Below, piece after piece: positions 33,140-44,325 of a stretch of 64,000 nt of DNA (position 1 is the first letter of the stretch; every line of letters begins with the position of its first letter). The stretch spans positions 6,880,551 to 6,944,550 of the forward strand of contig OX465113.1 in assembly GCA_949987565.1 (NCBI GenBank), read 5' to 3'. The position numbers and the translations under genes were made by a program. The stretch comes from Luidia sarsii (taxonomy: Eukaryota > Echinodermata > Asteroidea > Paxillosida > Luidiidae). Below the pieces are notes generated by a model. That model saw nothing but the letters and a program-made list of their open reading frames with translations. It was not told the DNA's origin and ran no database searches.

Positions 33140-33310
33140 CTATCAGGCGCTCCTTTAGGTGCTCATATTCACCTTTATCAGGTGCTCCTATACACCTTTA
33201 ACAGGTGTTCCTATATACCTATTACCAGGTGTTCCTGATACACTTTCAGGTGCCCCTATACACCATCATCAGGTACTCCTATCGCTATTCCACTAAGGTG
33301 CTCCTTCATC
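33140..33310. repeat. Imperfect ~27-30 bp tandem repeat (CAGGTGCTCCTATACACC)
   Basis: CAGGTGCTCCTATACACC, CAGGTGTTCCTATATACC, CAGGTGTTCCTGATACAC, CAGGTGCCCCTATACACC and CAGGTACTCCTATCGCT occur in sequence, preceded by CAGGCGCTCCTTTAGGTGCT. Confidence 0.7.
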
Positions 33311-33719
33311 GGGTGGAACCGCTTGTTAAAGCTACTAAATGGTGCACCAAGGCTTCAATCACTTTCATTACAATTCCTTAGTCTGTAAAGTACCATCTCG
33401 AGCAGTCCTTCTGAGTATCTTAACTCTCTTCAAATCTCAAACAAGTCACTCCTGTATAATCGTACGTACCGAAAATGGAATCATGGTCACTCACCGATTT
33501 CTGTTTCTGTCTGGATACCTGTAGGTGCTGTAGCTGCTAAGGCCTTGATTCTTTTCCCTTGTACATACGGTATACATGCGTCAATATTCACTCTCCAAAC
33601 TCAACTTCAAGACTGACCAAGTTTCATAACTGCATGTCTTTACTACTTCCCTCCCCCTACAAGTGCTTCAGCCAAGTGGAAAACCTATAGTTTTTGTTCT
33701 ATTTATTTTGGCTTTTCTG

Positions 33720-34130
33720 CTGTTGTGGGAGGGTGACGTGGTCTCCTACTGTACAAGCCCGTAATGACCGCATATAGTGTGCCATATAGGCTGTTACAGG
33801 CATAGATACCGGTACAGCCGAGAGAGAGGGAGGGAGTGAAAGCGGGAATGGAGAGGACATGATGTTTATGCCAAGTCATAGCTAATAAGGTTTGGTCTGG
33901 GTTCCTGTGCAGTTATGAGTCTGTATACAGGAAAAGGTACAGCAGACATACATGTAATCGATCAGCAAGAGTTTTCAGTTTTCGACCAGTCAGTAATTCC
34001 CAAGAAAAAAAGAAGAGAAGTACAAGAAAAAGTACTATGCTCTGTGACGCCACTTCAGCATATCCACCACTACAGCATAACTTCAACCGCTTCCATCTAG
34101 GTGTGGATTTTTTTTTTCTTCTTGGCATTT
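33720..34130. repeat. Dispersed repeat R2, copy 1
   Basis: The order CCTACTGTACAAGC, GAGAGAGGGAGGGAG, GAGGACATGATGTTTATGCC and a TTTTCGACCAGTCAGTAATTCCC block matches, with divergence, 47740-48450 and part of 35200-35560. It continues into an R3 copy. Confidence 0.55.
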
Positions 34131-34600
34131 TCTTATTTGCCTTTTCCGCTGCTACAGCATAGCGGAGAAGACATTATTTTTGTTCTGATTTTTTTCCAGT
34201 TTCATCTTCAGCCAATTCTTCTGCGCTCGAAATGTAGAGAACTACAGAAGATCCTTCATCTAAACTTGGAAGATAGAATACACATGATGTCCCATTGTGT
34301 CTCAACCTGGTTTAAATTGAGTTGCTCTACTAAAGATGGTCACGGGACCGCAGTTTAAAACTTGAAAACCTTCAAGAATTCATAATAGATGGTTATGCTC
34401 CAATAACAGTTGGCTTCCTTGTCTTGCTGTTTGTGGCATGTTAAAGGTCTTTCCAGGTACTACAGATTGATGACCTTCGAGATGTCATCTGACCTCTTCT
34501 TCTGGTCAAAACAGGAAGTTCCCTCGTATTCGAAATTGATGACAGATATGCTATGTCAAGGTTGACTAACTTACTCAAATCAATAGCACACGGCAGGCTG
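34131..34600. repeat. Dispersed repeat R3, copy 1
   Basis: CTTTTCCGCTGCTACAGCAT followed by AGCGGAGAAGACATT, then AACTTGAAAACCTTCAAGAA, TCTTTCCAGGTACT and GATGACCTTCGAGATGTCAT match 46860-47280. The hairpin stem TTTTCCGCT/AGCGGAGAA resembles the R1 terminal hairpin. Confidence 0.65.
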
Positions 34601-35885
34601 AAAATGTCAGAAAATGTAATAAATTTGATGTCAATGGCGAAGTTTACAGAAATTGTTTAAAAATTCACTGGACATTTACCACACACTCAGATAATGCTCC
34701 TGAAAATTTTCAAAGACATGATGTCAATGTAAAAAAAGTTAGAACTAAAATTCTTCATTTAAAAAACAAAATCCTAAAAAATCACAAGTTTAAGTTATGA
34801 GTGCAGGGATGTTAGACTTTTGGAAATTTCCGGGTATCCGTTAATGGCGAGATTTTTTGAGGATTTCCGGAAAATAAAATGTCAAATTCAAGCGTGGTGT
34901 ACTTTTGACGACAGCTCTTTTATGTCAGAGTGTGTGATATGGAAGGGAGAGGGGGTTGCTCGGTTCCGTGGCTTTCCACAGTAGCACTGGCCAGAGGGGA
35001 CCGTGTTGTCACCCAAGCCGATGTTAGCCGTTGGCGTCAGTGCACGTATTTCTTGCAATAGCCATGGATTCATCCGAGTGAGAGGGAGAGAGGGCGGTGC
35101 ACAATATAATTTATACGATGCTGCAACGGTTCTGGCTTTATTCAAGCTCAGGGCAGTGGGCAGTCTGTACAAAGTAAACTGCATAGCCTGGTATAACCAA
35201 TACGAGAGAGAGACAAAGGTGGAGAGAGAGGGGAGAGCAAGGGAGAAAGTGGGAGAGGGGTGGTCGCGAGGAGCGTCACATGCTGGTGAGGTTCTGGCTC
35301 ATCTTGTGGGCAGCATGCAGTAACAAGATAGGGAGAGAGGGGTGTGGGATAATGGAAGAGGTGGGGGCGGCGGCGAGGGGAAGGAGAGGGAAAGGGGAGG
35401 GTTAGAACAAGGGGTAGGGAGTGGGGGAATACACAATGTATATACAGTACATAGTATATACAGTACAGTACACAGGAATTGTTCAGCGAACACAATCGCT
35501 CGGCATTTCGACCAGAGTCGGTCGTTCCCCAGAAAGAAAAGAAAAGGAAAAGCCTTATTCTCTGTGTCAACAGATGTAGTCTTTTTCTTGATCATATGTG
35601 TGACTGGGGCCTTTGACTATTTTCCAGTGGATTTATTTTCCAGTACATGTGTGAAAAAAAACAAAAAAACAAAAAACAAGGTTTTGCGCATAAGGAGCAT
35701 AAGAGATGGATCAGAAATACTGTACAGCTACCGGTACAGGTTGGAACTGTAGTGGGCTGGAAGATATGTGTGGCACATGCACTCACTTTGACAGCTGGAG
35801 TTGGACTGGTCTGGGCTAATCCCTGACCACAGTGTGGGGCTCCTAAGACCCACTGTAGGGGGTTTGTTGATAGGCAATAAACCAG
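34601..35885. other. Intron with GA-rich tracts and an R2 fragment
   Basis: Purine-rich low-complexity sequence occupies 35205-35415 (AGAGAGAGACAAAGGTGGAG and similar). A copy of CAGAGTCGGTCGTTCCCCAG, then AAAGAAAAGAAAAGGAAAAG, at 35512-35555 is shared with 48425-48470. The rest is not assigned. Confidence 0.45.
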
Positions 35886-36733
35886 CGGTCGATGTCACGA
35901 AATGTTAACACTCGTCCTAACTCGAGTTAGGAAGAGTAAATCGTCCTAACTTAGGACGTGTCCTGAGAACGATTTCACCAAAGATAAGAAGGGTTTAACA
36001 CGTCCTAAATACCTTGACAACCGGGCAGAACCCTTCCTAACTTAAGATCGGTCTGTGGGTCGTCTTAGCCATTGATTTTGTGTTATAAATAATCGGCTAC
36101 ACGTGCGTGCGTATGTACGTACATTGCTAGCTAGATGCAATGGCGCTGCTACTGTTGGCCGACTACGAAGCAAGATGGGCATCGCTAAGAGAACGTATCT
36201 TTCACGACAGACAGAATCCTTTGGATAGTTTACGTGACGATGAAATATTCTGTAGGAGGGGATCATGCAATTTGTAGACAGGGTTGGTGACCACATAAAG
36301 CATGAAACTCGGGTAATTTAATTACCACTATGGCACTATAAACAGTCCTTTATAATTATTGTTCTTACTTTCGACTGTCATTAATAATATTATGCACACC
36401 GCCAGCAAGCATTTGTTTATGAGCTTGCAGACGAAATCTTTCCACCAAAATTGTTTGGAGCCAAAAAGTTGTACCACATCAACTCGCCAATCAACCATCT
36501 TAAATCAGAGAAGTTCCGACGGCCATTTAATCAACGCGGCAGAATCGATCTCGAATACATAAAATAGTCATCGCAATATGTTGGTTTTGCAAATTTAGCC
36601 TCATTCACTATTTATCTTGCGGCTTTATTATACTCCCGACGCGTCTTGCTAAAGACGCATTTCGTGAAATCGAGGACTCTTCCTAAATCCTAGCATCGAT
36701 CTTAAGTTAGGAAGAGTTTTGTGAAATCGACCG
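35886..36733 (+). mobile_element. PIF/Harbinger-like nonautonomous element, copy 1
   Basis: The outer ends CGGTCGAT and ATCGACCG-type (ATTTCGTGAAATCGA near the right) lie between CAG at 35883-35885 and CAG at 36734-36736, a 3-bp duplication as expected for PIF/Harbinger. Repeated CCTAACTYGAG/TTAGGA motifs lie in both subterminal regions. It carries only the beginning of a transposase-like frame. A second copy in opposite orientation starts about 40 bp beyond. Confidence 0.7.
36140..36277 (+). pseudogene. Harbinger-type transposase N-terminal fragment
   Basis: ATG opens 45 residues, MALLLLADYEARWASLRERI, then FHDRQNPLDSLRDDEIFCRR, then a stop. The pattern NPLDxLxDDEIFxRxR is typical of the start of Harbinger transposases, which continue with a YRF helix-turn-helix; here the frame is lost after CRR. 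The inverted copy at 38205-38335 keeps the same sequence with changes. Confidence 0.6.
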
Positions 36734-36888
36734 CAGGCCTTAAGACTTAACCTACTTAGGGGCAATCTACAATACTGCAGTATTGTGCATAATTATTATT
36801 AATGACAATCGAAAGTAAGAACAATAATTATAAACGACTGTTTATAGTGCCCTAGTGGTAATTAAATTACCCGAGTTTCATGCAGATA

Positions 36889-38198
36889 CCGTAAAATCCT
36901 GGGTGTAATGCGCACCCGTGTATAATGTGCACCCCCAACTTTCACCTTTACCAAGAGAAAAAAAAAATCCGTGGCATGGATTGCAGAGTCCATTGTAAAG
37001 TTGTTTCCATCCCACAGTGGGAAGGATGATCACCCTCCGCATCAAATAGTCCATTATTTCGAGCCTGGCCCAGGCGAAAAAAAAAAGAATAGAGCATACA
37101 GCGGGGAGGATCCTCACCCTCCGAATAAAAAAATCCATTTGAGCCCAAGTTACCTCGCCATGACCAGGGAGAGTTTGCGGTGGGGACGATGAATAAAAGC
37201 TCCATTGTTGAAATGTGATACAATGTAAGGTCAGCTTCCCTAAAAAAAAGTATGTCTATTGACTGAAAAAATTCTTCCACAGTGGGAAGGGATGATCGCC
37301 CTCCCAATGAAAACATCCATTTGAGCCCAAGTTACCTCGCCGTGGGAAAAATCAAACACGGGAAAACTTGAAAATCCCACAGTGGGAAGGATGATCGCTC
37401 TCCGAATAAAAACATCCATTTGAGCCCAAGTTGCCTCGCCGTGGGAAAAATCAAACACGGGAAAACTTGAAAATTCCACAACGGGAAGGATGATCGCTCT
37501 CCGAATAAAAACATCCATTTGAGCCCAAGTTAACTCGCTGTGGGAAAAACCAAGCACGGAAAACTTGAAAATCTCACAGTGGGAAGGATGATCGCTCTCC
37601 GAATAAAAACATCCATTATTTTGAGCCCAAGTTACCTCGCCGTGGGAAAAACCAAGCACGGAAAACTTGAAAATCTCACAGCGGGAAAGATGATCGCCCT
37701 CTGATTAAAAACATCTATTTTACTTGTAATTTTGAGCCCAAGTTACCTCGCAGTGGGGCGGGAGAGTTTGCATTGGGGAGGATGATCAACAGCTCCAATT
37801 TAAAAAAAAATGTGATACAATGAAACAATACATCGGTTTCCATAAAAAGTGTCCAGACTGAACAAAATGCACATCCATGGTGGCTTCACAGATATGCCTC
37901 CATTTGTTTCGTTTAAAAAGAAATGGGAAGGTTGATCACGGGAGCCTACGAATAAAAGAAAATCAATTTGAGCCCAAGTAACCTCGTGGGGAAAATAAAC
38001 CCCAGGAGAGTTTGCAATGGGGACAATGATTGACATCCCCATTGTTAAAATGTTATACAATGTAAGGTCAGCTTCTGTTTGATGACTGAAACCCATACTG
38101 GCAGGACATCCTTGTACCTGTGTATAATGCGCACCCCAAACTTTTGATTTCTACCGCGGTGAAAAAAAGTGCGCATTATACCCGGGATTTTACGGTAT
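36889..38198. mobile_element. TA-flanked DNA transposon inserted in Harbinger copy 2
   Basis: The left end is TACCGTAAAATCCTGGGTGT, then AATGCGCACCC; the right end is GTGCGCATTATACCCGGGAT, then TTTACGGTA. The ends are inverted repeats, and the flanking TA fits a Tc1/mariner or pogo-type duplication. An internal right-end motif TGTGTATAATGCGCACCCC recurs at 38115. The interior is a 99-bp tandem repeat, and no transposase is seen. Confidence 0.7.
37270..37765. repeat. ~99-bp tandem repeat, five copies
   Basis: GGGAAGGATGATCGCTCTCC recurs about every 98-102 bp at 37293, 37392, 37491, 37589 and 37691, with AACATCCATTTGAGCCCAAG, TTACCTCGCCGTGGGAAAAA and CACGGGAAAACTTGAAAATC in each unit. Because 99 is a multiple of three, a minus-strand frame of 139 codons stays open. 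It is a repeat artefact. Confidence 0.8.
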
Positions 38199-38639
38199 GT
38201 GGTCACCAACCCTGTCCACAAGTTGCGTAAACCATGCGTAAACTATCCAAAGGATTCTGTCTGCATGTCGCGAAAGATACGTTCTCTTCGCAATGCCCGT
38301 CTTGCTTCGTAGTCGGCCAACAGTAGCAGCGCCATTGCATCTAGCTAGCAATGAACGTACATACGCACGCACGTGTAGCCGATTATTTATAACACAAAAT
38401 CAATGGCTATAAGATGACACACAGACCTATCTTAAGTTAGGAAGGGTTCTGCTTGTTGTCAAGGTATTTAGGACCTGTTAAACCCTTCTTATCTTTGGTG
38501 AAATCGTTCTCAGGACGCGTCCTAAGTTAGGACGAGTTACTTTTCTTAACTCGAGTCAGGACGAGTCCTAAGGTTTTGTGAAATCGACCGCTGTACACAT
38601 TACAAAATGTGACTGGTCACATAAGTTACCATAGACAAA

Positions 38640-39470
38640 GCACTGGGTCAGACTCATTGGAACATATGCGCCTCAACCTGAGGGCCTGGCTGTAAGCTAT
38701 ACCAGTCTTACAGTGTCTGGGGTGACAACTGGAGGAATGGAGATATTGATGAGTGTCGGTGGGCTTAGAATACAATATTGTAATATTCAGTATGTATATT
38801 GTAATATCCAGTATGTTGGCGAGACCAAAAACACCCTCAAAAAACGGATCTATGGCCATAGGTCTACTATCAAAACCGGTAAAATGGACACCCCTGTTGG
38901 GTATCACTTCAGTCTCCCTGATCATTTGATATCAGATATGAGTGTACTTGGCATAGAATCACTTGGTCACCGTAGTAATGCTGTCCGTCTTAGCCGTGAG
39001 AAAATGTGGATGAAGCGTCTTCGGACTATTCAACCACATGGTCTCAACATCCAGGAGGGTAATGACTAACACCATGCAGCTTTCTGATAATCCTTCTTTT
39101 GTGTTCAGTCCTTCATGCTTCTCTCTTTGATCTTTCCCCCTCTTCTCACTAATCCCTACCCTACTCCTTGCCCTTCTCTTTGATCTTTCCCCCTCCTCTC
39201 ACTAATCCCTACCCTACTCCTTGCCCTTCCCTTTGATCTCTCCCTACCAGCTTCACTCTTTGTCCTCTGTTTCTCATCCGTGTCCTATTCACTCTCTCCC
39301 CCCTTCCTTTGTGTACATGTATCTGTTTTGTCCTTGTCACTCTGCCTTTGAGAAAGGTCCTGCTAGGATCGAAACGTCAGGCCCACTAAATTTTAAGATT
39401 TACATTTTGGTAATTTTAGTCAGTAAGCAGTTTGCAACATTTTTGTATATCACCTTAAGTCATTTCTGAA
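38640..39470 (+). mobile_element. Penelope-like element copy with internal inversion (subfamily A)
   Basis: 38640-38774 is the reverse complement of about 22690-22815 in the intact copy (RT end and linker start). From about 38775 the sequence switches to the forward strand in the GIY-YIG domain and continues to the 3' end near 39460. At the junction TTGTAATATTCAGTATGT and TTGTAATATCCAGTATGT stand in tandem. The frame at 38713-39069 reads through the junction into VGETKNTLKKRIYGHRST and ends QEGND. Confidence 0.8.
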
Positions 39471-40572
39471 AACGGTGAAAAAGGGTTTCGGCCATATTTT
39501 TTGCAAACCTGTGTAATGTTTCCAGGTTTTGTTGGGAAGATGGACATATCAACTATTGTATTGTACCGTTTCCGGTGATGCCCTTTGAGCAGTCTGGTCT
39601 AAAATCTAAGGACGGTCCAAGACAAATGCCGAAAACTTGCATTGAGTTCTCGATGAGTGAGAATCGCAGGGAGTATAGACGAAGAAAGATAATGTCCAAA
39701 AAAATGTTCTCTTTTACCAATGAACTCTGATTGCAGAGGACTTTTATTCTTCAGTCTCAGATGCTGTACATTCTTGAGTTGGGATGTCAATACAAATAAT
39801 GACTACGATTCCTGGTACTTGGTAGCGTTTGTAGCATTTGATGGCCTTACTGTGTATTATTGTATGACTGATCTGAGGTGACTTTAACGTGTGTCGGAAT
39901 ATACCGACAAGGTCGGGATTTCTCTGCCCGCTTTAGCCCCATAGTGCAAGATATAAAGCATGCCTGCTGGTGCTGGCAAGCATGGGGCTAGAACTATCTA
40001 GTACATTATATACTAGAAATCTTGAGAGCTTGAAGCCTGGGTCTTTATTTGTTGTGGTCTTGATGTCTTGCACGGTCAGTCCCCGGAGGAAAACGGACTC
40101 CGATAATCAGGAATCAGCTGTATTTATAGGCACAGAGTGGGAGCGCTCTGCGTAGACGCACTTTGTGTATGCGTGTGCGCCCAATACAACAACAGTGGTT
40201 TAGGCAATCATTGCCAACACATCTACGGTTGCTTGTAACAGCTCAACAGTGCGCATGTTCCGGCTCTATCTTTAACATACAGCAATACGTTATGAACACT
40301 TTACAGCTAGTATGACATGGGGTCAGCGTATCGCACTGCCAAAAGTACAGCTCAAAGAAAGGTTTAAATGAGTAAACGATCAAGCAAATATCTTAAACTT
40401 AAATTAAATCCAAGTGCTCAGCTAAGGTCAGTTGTTTACAGTAATTCAGAGAGGGCTATCTTTAATTCACCATTAAAGCATTATAACTTTAAAACTAAAA
40501 GCATCCTGGCAATTTTCGCCACAGTATGAAGCTTAAAACTGGGAAAGTGAATTTCTGTTGGAGTTGCTGTTT
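39471..40572 (+). other. Intron, nothing recognised
   Basis: Mixed sequence. The short inverted piece TCGGAATATACCGACAAGG at about 39895 and CTAGTACATTATATACTAG at 39999-40017 are local palindromes. No gene or named element is seen. Confidence 0.4.
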
Positions 40573-41540
40573 TTAACCCCTTGTGTACGGATGACGTCTA
40601 TAGCCGATCTGGGACCTTCAAAATTTGGACACCGCTATTGTCCAAGTTGTAGACAAAGACTTTTCAGCAAAATTTATCATGACAAACACCTGTTTTGACG
40701 TCAGTTGCTGCATGAATTGCCAGATTAGCGGTAACAATGGCACTATTGGTACACCAGACGCGTCAAGGAGGCCATTCATATCCGACTTCGACATAATAAC
40801 ATCAATCGAGACAGCGGTGTTGACATCCCCGGTTTCTGGCTCCCCACCATCCGTCACCACGACCGCCGGCCCACCACGGGCAGGCCCGCTGGAGGACGCC
40901 AGAGCCGCGCGCCAAACCGCACGGTCACCACTACGACGTCCGCAAACCGGCACACAGAAACCGACGGAGCGGATATAAACGGACGCCGCAGCGCTCTTTC
41001 TTCAGTTGCCTGATGAAGGTTAGCAGTTAGCAACCGAAACGTCGCTTCTAGCAACGACACATCGCGTGACTTTGATCACCCTTCTAATTGTCTACACCAC
41101 CGCGATGAACAACCCTTTCATTTCTAATGGCACTATTGTTGGACTTCGTTGTGAATGATCAAAGGTCTGTGCGCTGCTACAGAAAACAGCATACCGGCAT
41201 GCCCTACAACCAAAGCGGTCACTGGATAGACTGTGGAATGCACCCACTGCCTTCACCGCAAATTGCACGCTCTGTTGGGGCCGTCCACCAGGAAGCTTTG
41301 TCTGCTGGAGTGGAGGCATGTTTCCGGTCAAAGGCACACGCGGTTCTCGGTCTCGCAGTACACAGCCTACTACACACAATGGGCCCATCTTTGAGTGCGA
41401 ATAATCCCTTGACAAAAGCCACACAGACTTCCGAATTGTGCCACATTCGATTCACTAATACAAATAGTGTACTCTTATTAATTTATTTTGCGGGTTTATT
41501 GTTCTCTGATTGTTTAGCCAGTTTTAGAAATGACACTATT
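40573..41540. mobile_element. TTAA MITE family, diverged copy, split by a Penelope-like insertion
   Basis: TTAA at 40573-40576 is followed by CCCCTTGTGTACGG, a decayed terminus, then AATTTGGACACCGCTATTGT and AAAGACTTTTCAGC as in copy 2. The MITE sequence resumes after 41138 and runs through ACACACAATGGGCCCATCTT and TCCCTTGACAAAAGCCACAC to about 41540. The right terminus is not found. Exon 4 begins 146 bp further on. Confidence 0.65.
40749..41125 (+). mobile_element. Penelope-like element, 377-bp 3' fragment (subfamily B)
   Basis: It is flanked by AATGGCACTATTG at 40736-40748 and again at 41126-41138, a 13-bp target duplication. The plus strand encodes the extreme C-terminus of the element protein (TRRVKEAIHIRLRHNNINRD, then GVDIPGFWLPTIRHH) to a TGA near 41011. 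A 3' UTR follows with CAGTTGCCTGATGAAGGTTA and CGAAACGTCGCTTC. The same 3' end is at 62407-62600 in reverse orientation. Confidence 0.85.
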
Positions 41541-41685
41541 ATAGCCATTGGCAGAATGACATTCCAGTACCAGTATTCAAAACCTGATCCTGTCAAATGT
41601 TCTTCTTTTTCCATTGCTTATAATTTCCAAGTCAGTTTTTCTTTAATGTTATTACAGTATTTTTTTTTTTATTTATACCCCACAG

Positions 41686-41958
41686 CTATAAACCTGAGAA
41701 AGAATGAGATGTTTTGCAATGCTGTGACAGAAGCATTGAATTGTCTTCACCATGGGAAAGACTGGCAGATTGAGTTGGATGTGACATTGCAGTGGGATCC
41801 AGTAGGAGAATCATGTGCAGTCAGCAGTCAAATACTAGAATTGTTCCTTGAAAGAGGCAATGATCAAGGGCACTGTATTATAAAGCAAGTGCCATACAAC
41901 TTAATGTATATTGATATTGCACCATGCCGGTTCACTTTGGACTGCCTCTTTTGTGATG
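41686..41958 (+). CDS. Host gene exon 4
   Basis: The acceptor is TATTTATACCCCACAG and the donor GTAAGTTGAG. The 273-bp exon starts with two bases that complete Ala with exon 3, then reads INLRKNEMFCNAVTEALNCL, HHGKDWQIELDVTLQWDPVG, through VPYNLMYIDIAPCRFTLDCL, FCD, ending one base into a codon. The following exon at 52471 supplies the other two (GAA, Glu). The fold is unrecognised, with a strand-rich hydrophobic pattern. A longer open frame upstream of the acceptor (from 41127) is MITE sequence and is not coding. Confidence 0.85.
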
Positions 41959-42094
41959 GTAAGTTGAGTTATGCTAAAAAACAAAGAAATTTAACATTTT
42001 GATCTGGCAAGTAACCCGTTAATTTGCAGTAAAAAATTCTGCTAGTTCTATTTTATCTTTCCAGTTACACTTATGGATGCATGATTGTCATCCA

Positions 42095-44325
42095 CCTTTC
42101 AATAACCGTCCTGCCCTGCCGTCCCGCCCTGCCATCCCGCCCTGCTGTCCCGCCCTGCCGTCCCACCCTGCCGTCCAGCCCTGCCGTCCCGCCCTGCCGT
42201 CCAGCCCTGCTGTCCCGCCCTGCTGTCCCGCCCTGCCCTCCCGCCCTGCCCTCCTGCCCTGCCTTCCCGCCCTGCCTTCCCGCTCTGTCTTCCCGCCCTG
42301 CCTTCCCGCCCTGCCCTCCTGTCCTGCCCTGCCTTCCCGCCCTGCCCTCCTGTCCTGCCCTGCCATCCTGCCCTGCCATGCCGGTGTCCCCCTGCCGTCC
42401 CCTCCTGCCCTGCCGTCCTGCCCTGCCCTCCCGCCGAGCCGTCCTGCCCTCCCGCCCTGCCATCCCTCCCTGTCGTTCGCCCTGCCGTCCTGCCCTGCCA
42501 TCCCGCCCTGCTGTCCCGCCATGCCATCCCGCCCTGTCGTCCCGCCCTGCCGTCTCACCCTGCCGTCCCGCCCCGCCATCCCGCCCGCCGTCCCCCCCTG
42601 CCCTCCCAACCTGCTGTCCCGCCCCGCCGCCCTGCCTTGCCGGCCCGCCCTGCCGTCCCGCTCTGCCGTCCCGCCCTGCCGTCCCACCCTGCTGTCCCGC
42701 CCTGCCCTACTGCCCTGCCCTCACACCTTGCCCTCACGCCCTGCCATCCCACCCTGCTCTCCCGCCCTGCCCTCCCGCCCTGCCCTCCCGCCCTGCCTTC
42801 CCGCCCTGCCTTCCCGCCCTGCCTTCCCGCTCTGCCTTCCCGCCCTGCCTTCCCGCCCTGCCTTCCCGCCCTGCCCTCCTGTCCTGCCCTGCCATCCTGC
42901 CCTGCCATGCCCGTGTCCCCCTGCCGTCCCCTCCTGCCCTGCTGTCCCGCCATGCTGTCCCGCCCCGCCTTCCCGCCCCGCCCTCCCAACCTGCTGTCCC
43001 GCCCTGCCTCCCCGCCTTGCCGGCCCGCCCTGCTGTCCCGCCCTGCCATCCCGCCCTGCTCTCCCGCCCTGCTCTCCCGCCCTGCCCTCCCGCCCTGCCC
43101 TTCGCCCTGCCGTCACACCTTGCCCTCACGCCCTGCCGGCGCCCTGCCTGCTCTGCCTGCTCTCCCGCTCTGCCTTCCTGCCTTGCCTTCCCAACCTGCC
43201 CTCCTGTCCTGCCCTGCCGTCCTGCCCTGCCGTCCTGCCCTGCCGTCCTGCCTTGCCGTCCTGCCCTGCCAACCCACCCTGCCGTCCCGCCCTGCTGTCC
43301 CTCCCTGCTGTCCCGCCCTGCTGTCCCACCCTGCCGTGCCTCCCTGCCCTCCCAACCTGCTGTCCCGCTCTGCTGTGCTGCCCTGCCTTCCATCCTGCCT
43401 TCCCACCATCCCGTCCTGCCCTTCCGCCCTGCCGTCCAGCCCTAACCTCCCGCCCTGCCGTCCTACCCTGCCAACCCACCCTGCCCTCCTGCCCTGCTGT
43501 CCCGCCCTGCCATCCTGCCCTGCTCTCTCGCCCTGCCGTCCCGCCCTGCCGTCCCTCCCTGTTCTCCCGCCCAGCCCTGCCGTCCTGCCCTGCCGTCCCG
43601 CCCTGCCGTCCCGCCCTGCCGTCCCGCCCTGCCGTCCCGCCCTGCCGTCCTGCCCTGCTCTCCCGCCCTGCTGTCCTGCCCTGCCAACCCACCCTGCCCT
43701 CCTGCCCTGCCGTCCTGCCCTGCCGTCCTGCCCTGCCGTCCTGCCCTGCCGTCCTGCCCTGCCATTCCACCCTGCCGTCCCGCCCTGCTGTCCCGCCCTG
43801 CTGTCCCGCCCTGCTGTCCCACCCTGCCGTGCCTCCCTGCCCTCCTAACCTGCTGTCCCGCCCTGCTGTGCTGCCCTGCCTTCCTGCCCTGCCTTCCATC
43901 CTGCCTTCCCACCATCCCGTCCTGCCCTTCCGCCCTGCCATCCAGCCCTGCCCTCCCGCCCTGCCGTCCTGCCCTGCCAACCCACCCTGCCCTCCTGCCC
44001 TGCTGTCCCGCCCTGCCGTCCTGCCCTGCCAACCCACCCTGCCCTCCTGCCCTGCCGTCCTGCCCTGCCGTCCTGCCCTGCCGTCCTGCCCTGCCGTCCT
44101 GCCCTGCCGTCCTGCCCTGCCGTCCTGCTCTGCCAACCCACCCTGCCCTCCTGCCCTGCTGTCCTGCCCTGCCCTCCTGCCCTGCTCTCCCGCCCTGCCG
44201 TCCGACCCTGCTGTACCCATGTGCCCTGCTGTCCTGCCCTGCCCTCCTGCCCTGCTCTCCCGCCCTGCCGTCCGACCCTGCTGTACCCATGTGCCCAGCA
44301 CAGCACCGTCCCAGCCCTTCCCACA
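42095..44325. repeat. 13-bp minisatellite, ~2.2 kb (CCTGCCGTCCCGC), about 170 copies
   Basis: The unit CCTGCCGTCCCGC varies at a few positions (GCCATC, GCTGTC, GCCCTC, CCTGCC, CCAACCCA). Because 13 is not a multiple of three and the unit lacks stop codons, all three frames stay open on both strands, giving spurious proteins of up to 768 residues. The plus strand is C-rich and the minus strand G-rich with GGG runs. Near the right end a block with GACCCTGCTGTACCCATGTG is duplicated (44203 and 44272). Confidence 0.95.

Larger units (their letters stand above)
36770..38592 (-). mobile_element. PIF/Harbinger-like element, copy 2 (inverted, split, truncated)
   Basis: 36770-36890 is the reverse complement of about 36297-36395 in copy 1, and 38199-38585 is the reverse complement of 35890-36290, ending GTGAAATCGACCG. 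Between the two parts sits an unrelated element with TA on both sides. Comparing with copy 1 (GGTGACCACATAAAGCATG) shows the pieces were once contiguous. Its far end is missing. Confidence 0.75.

Noticed and set aside
35148..35595. Pro/Ser/Leu-rich frames of about 100-140 codons
   Set aside because: They are translations of GA-rich low-complexity sequence.
41127..42002. 291-codon frame as a single gene
   Set aside because: Only 41686-41958 has exon boundaries and joins the neighbouring exons in phase; the upstream part is MITE sequence.
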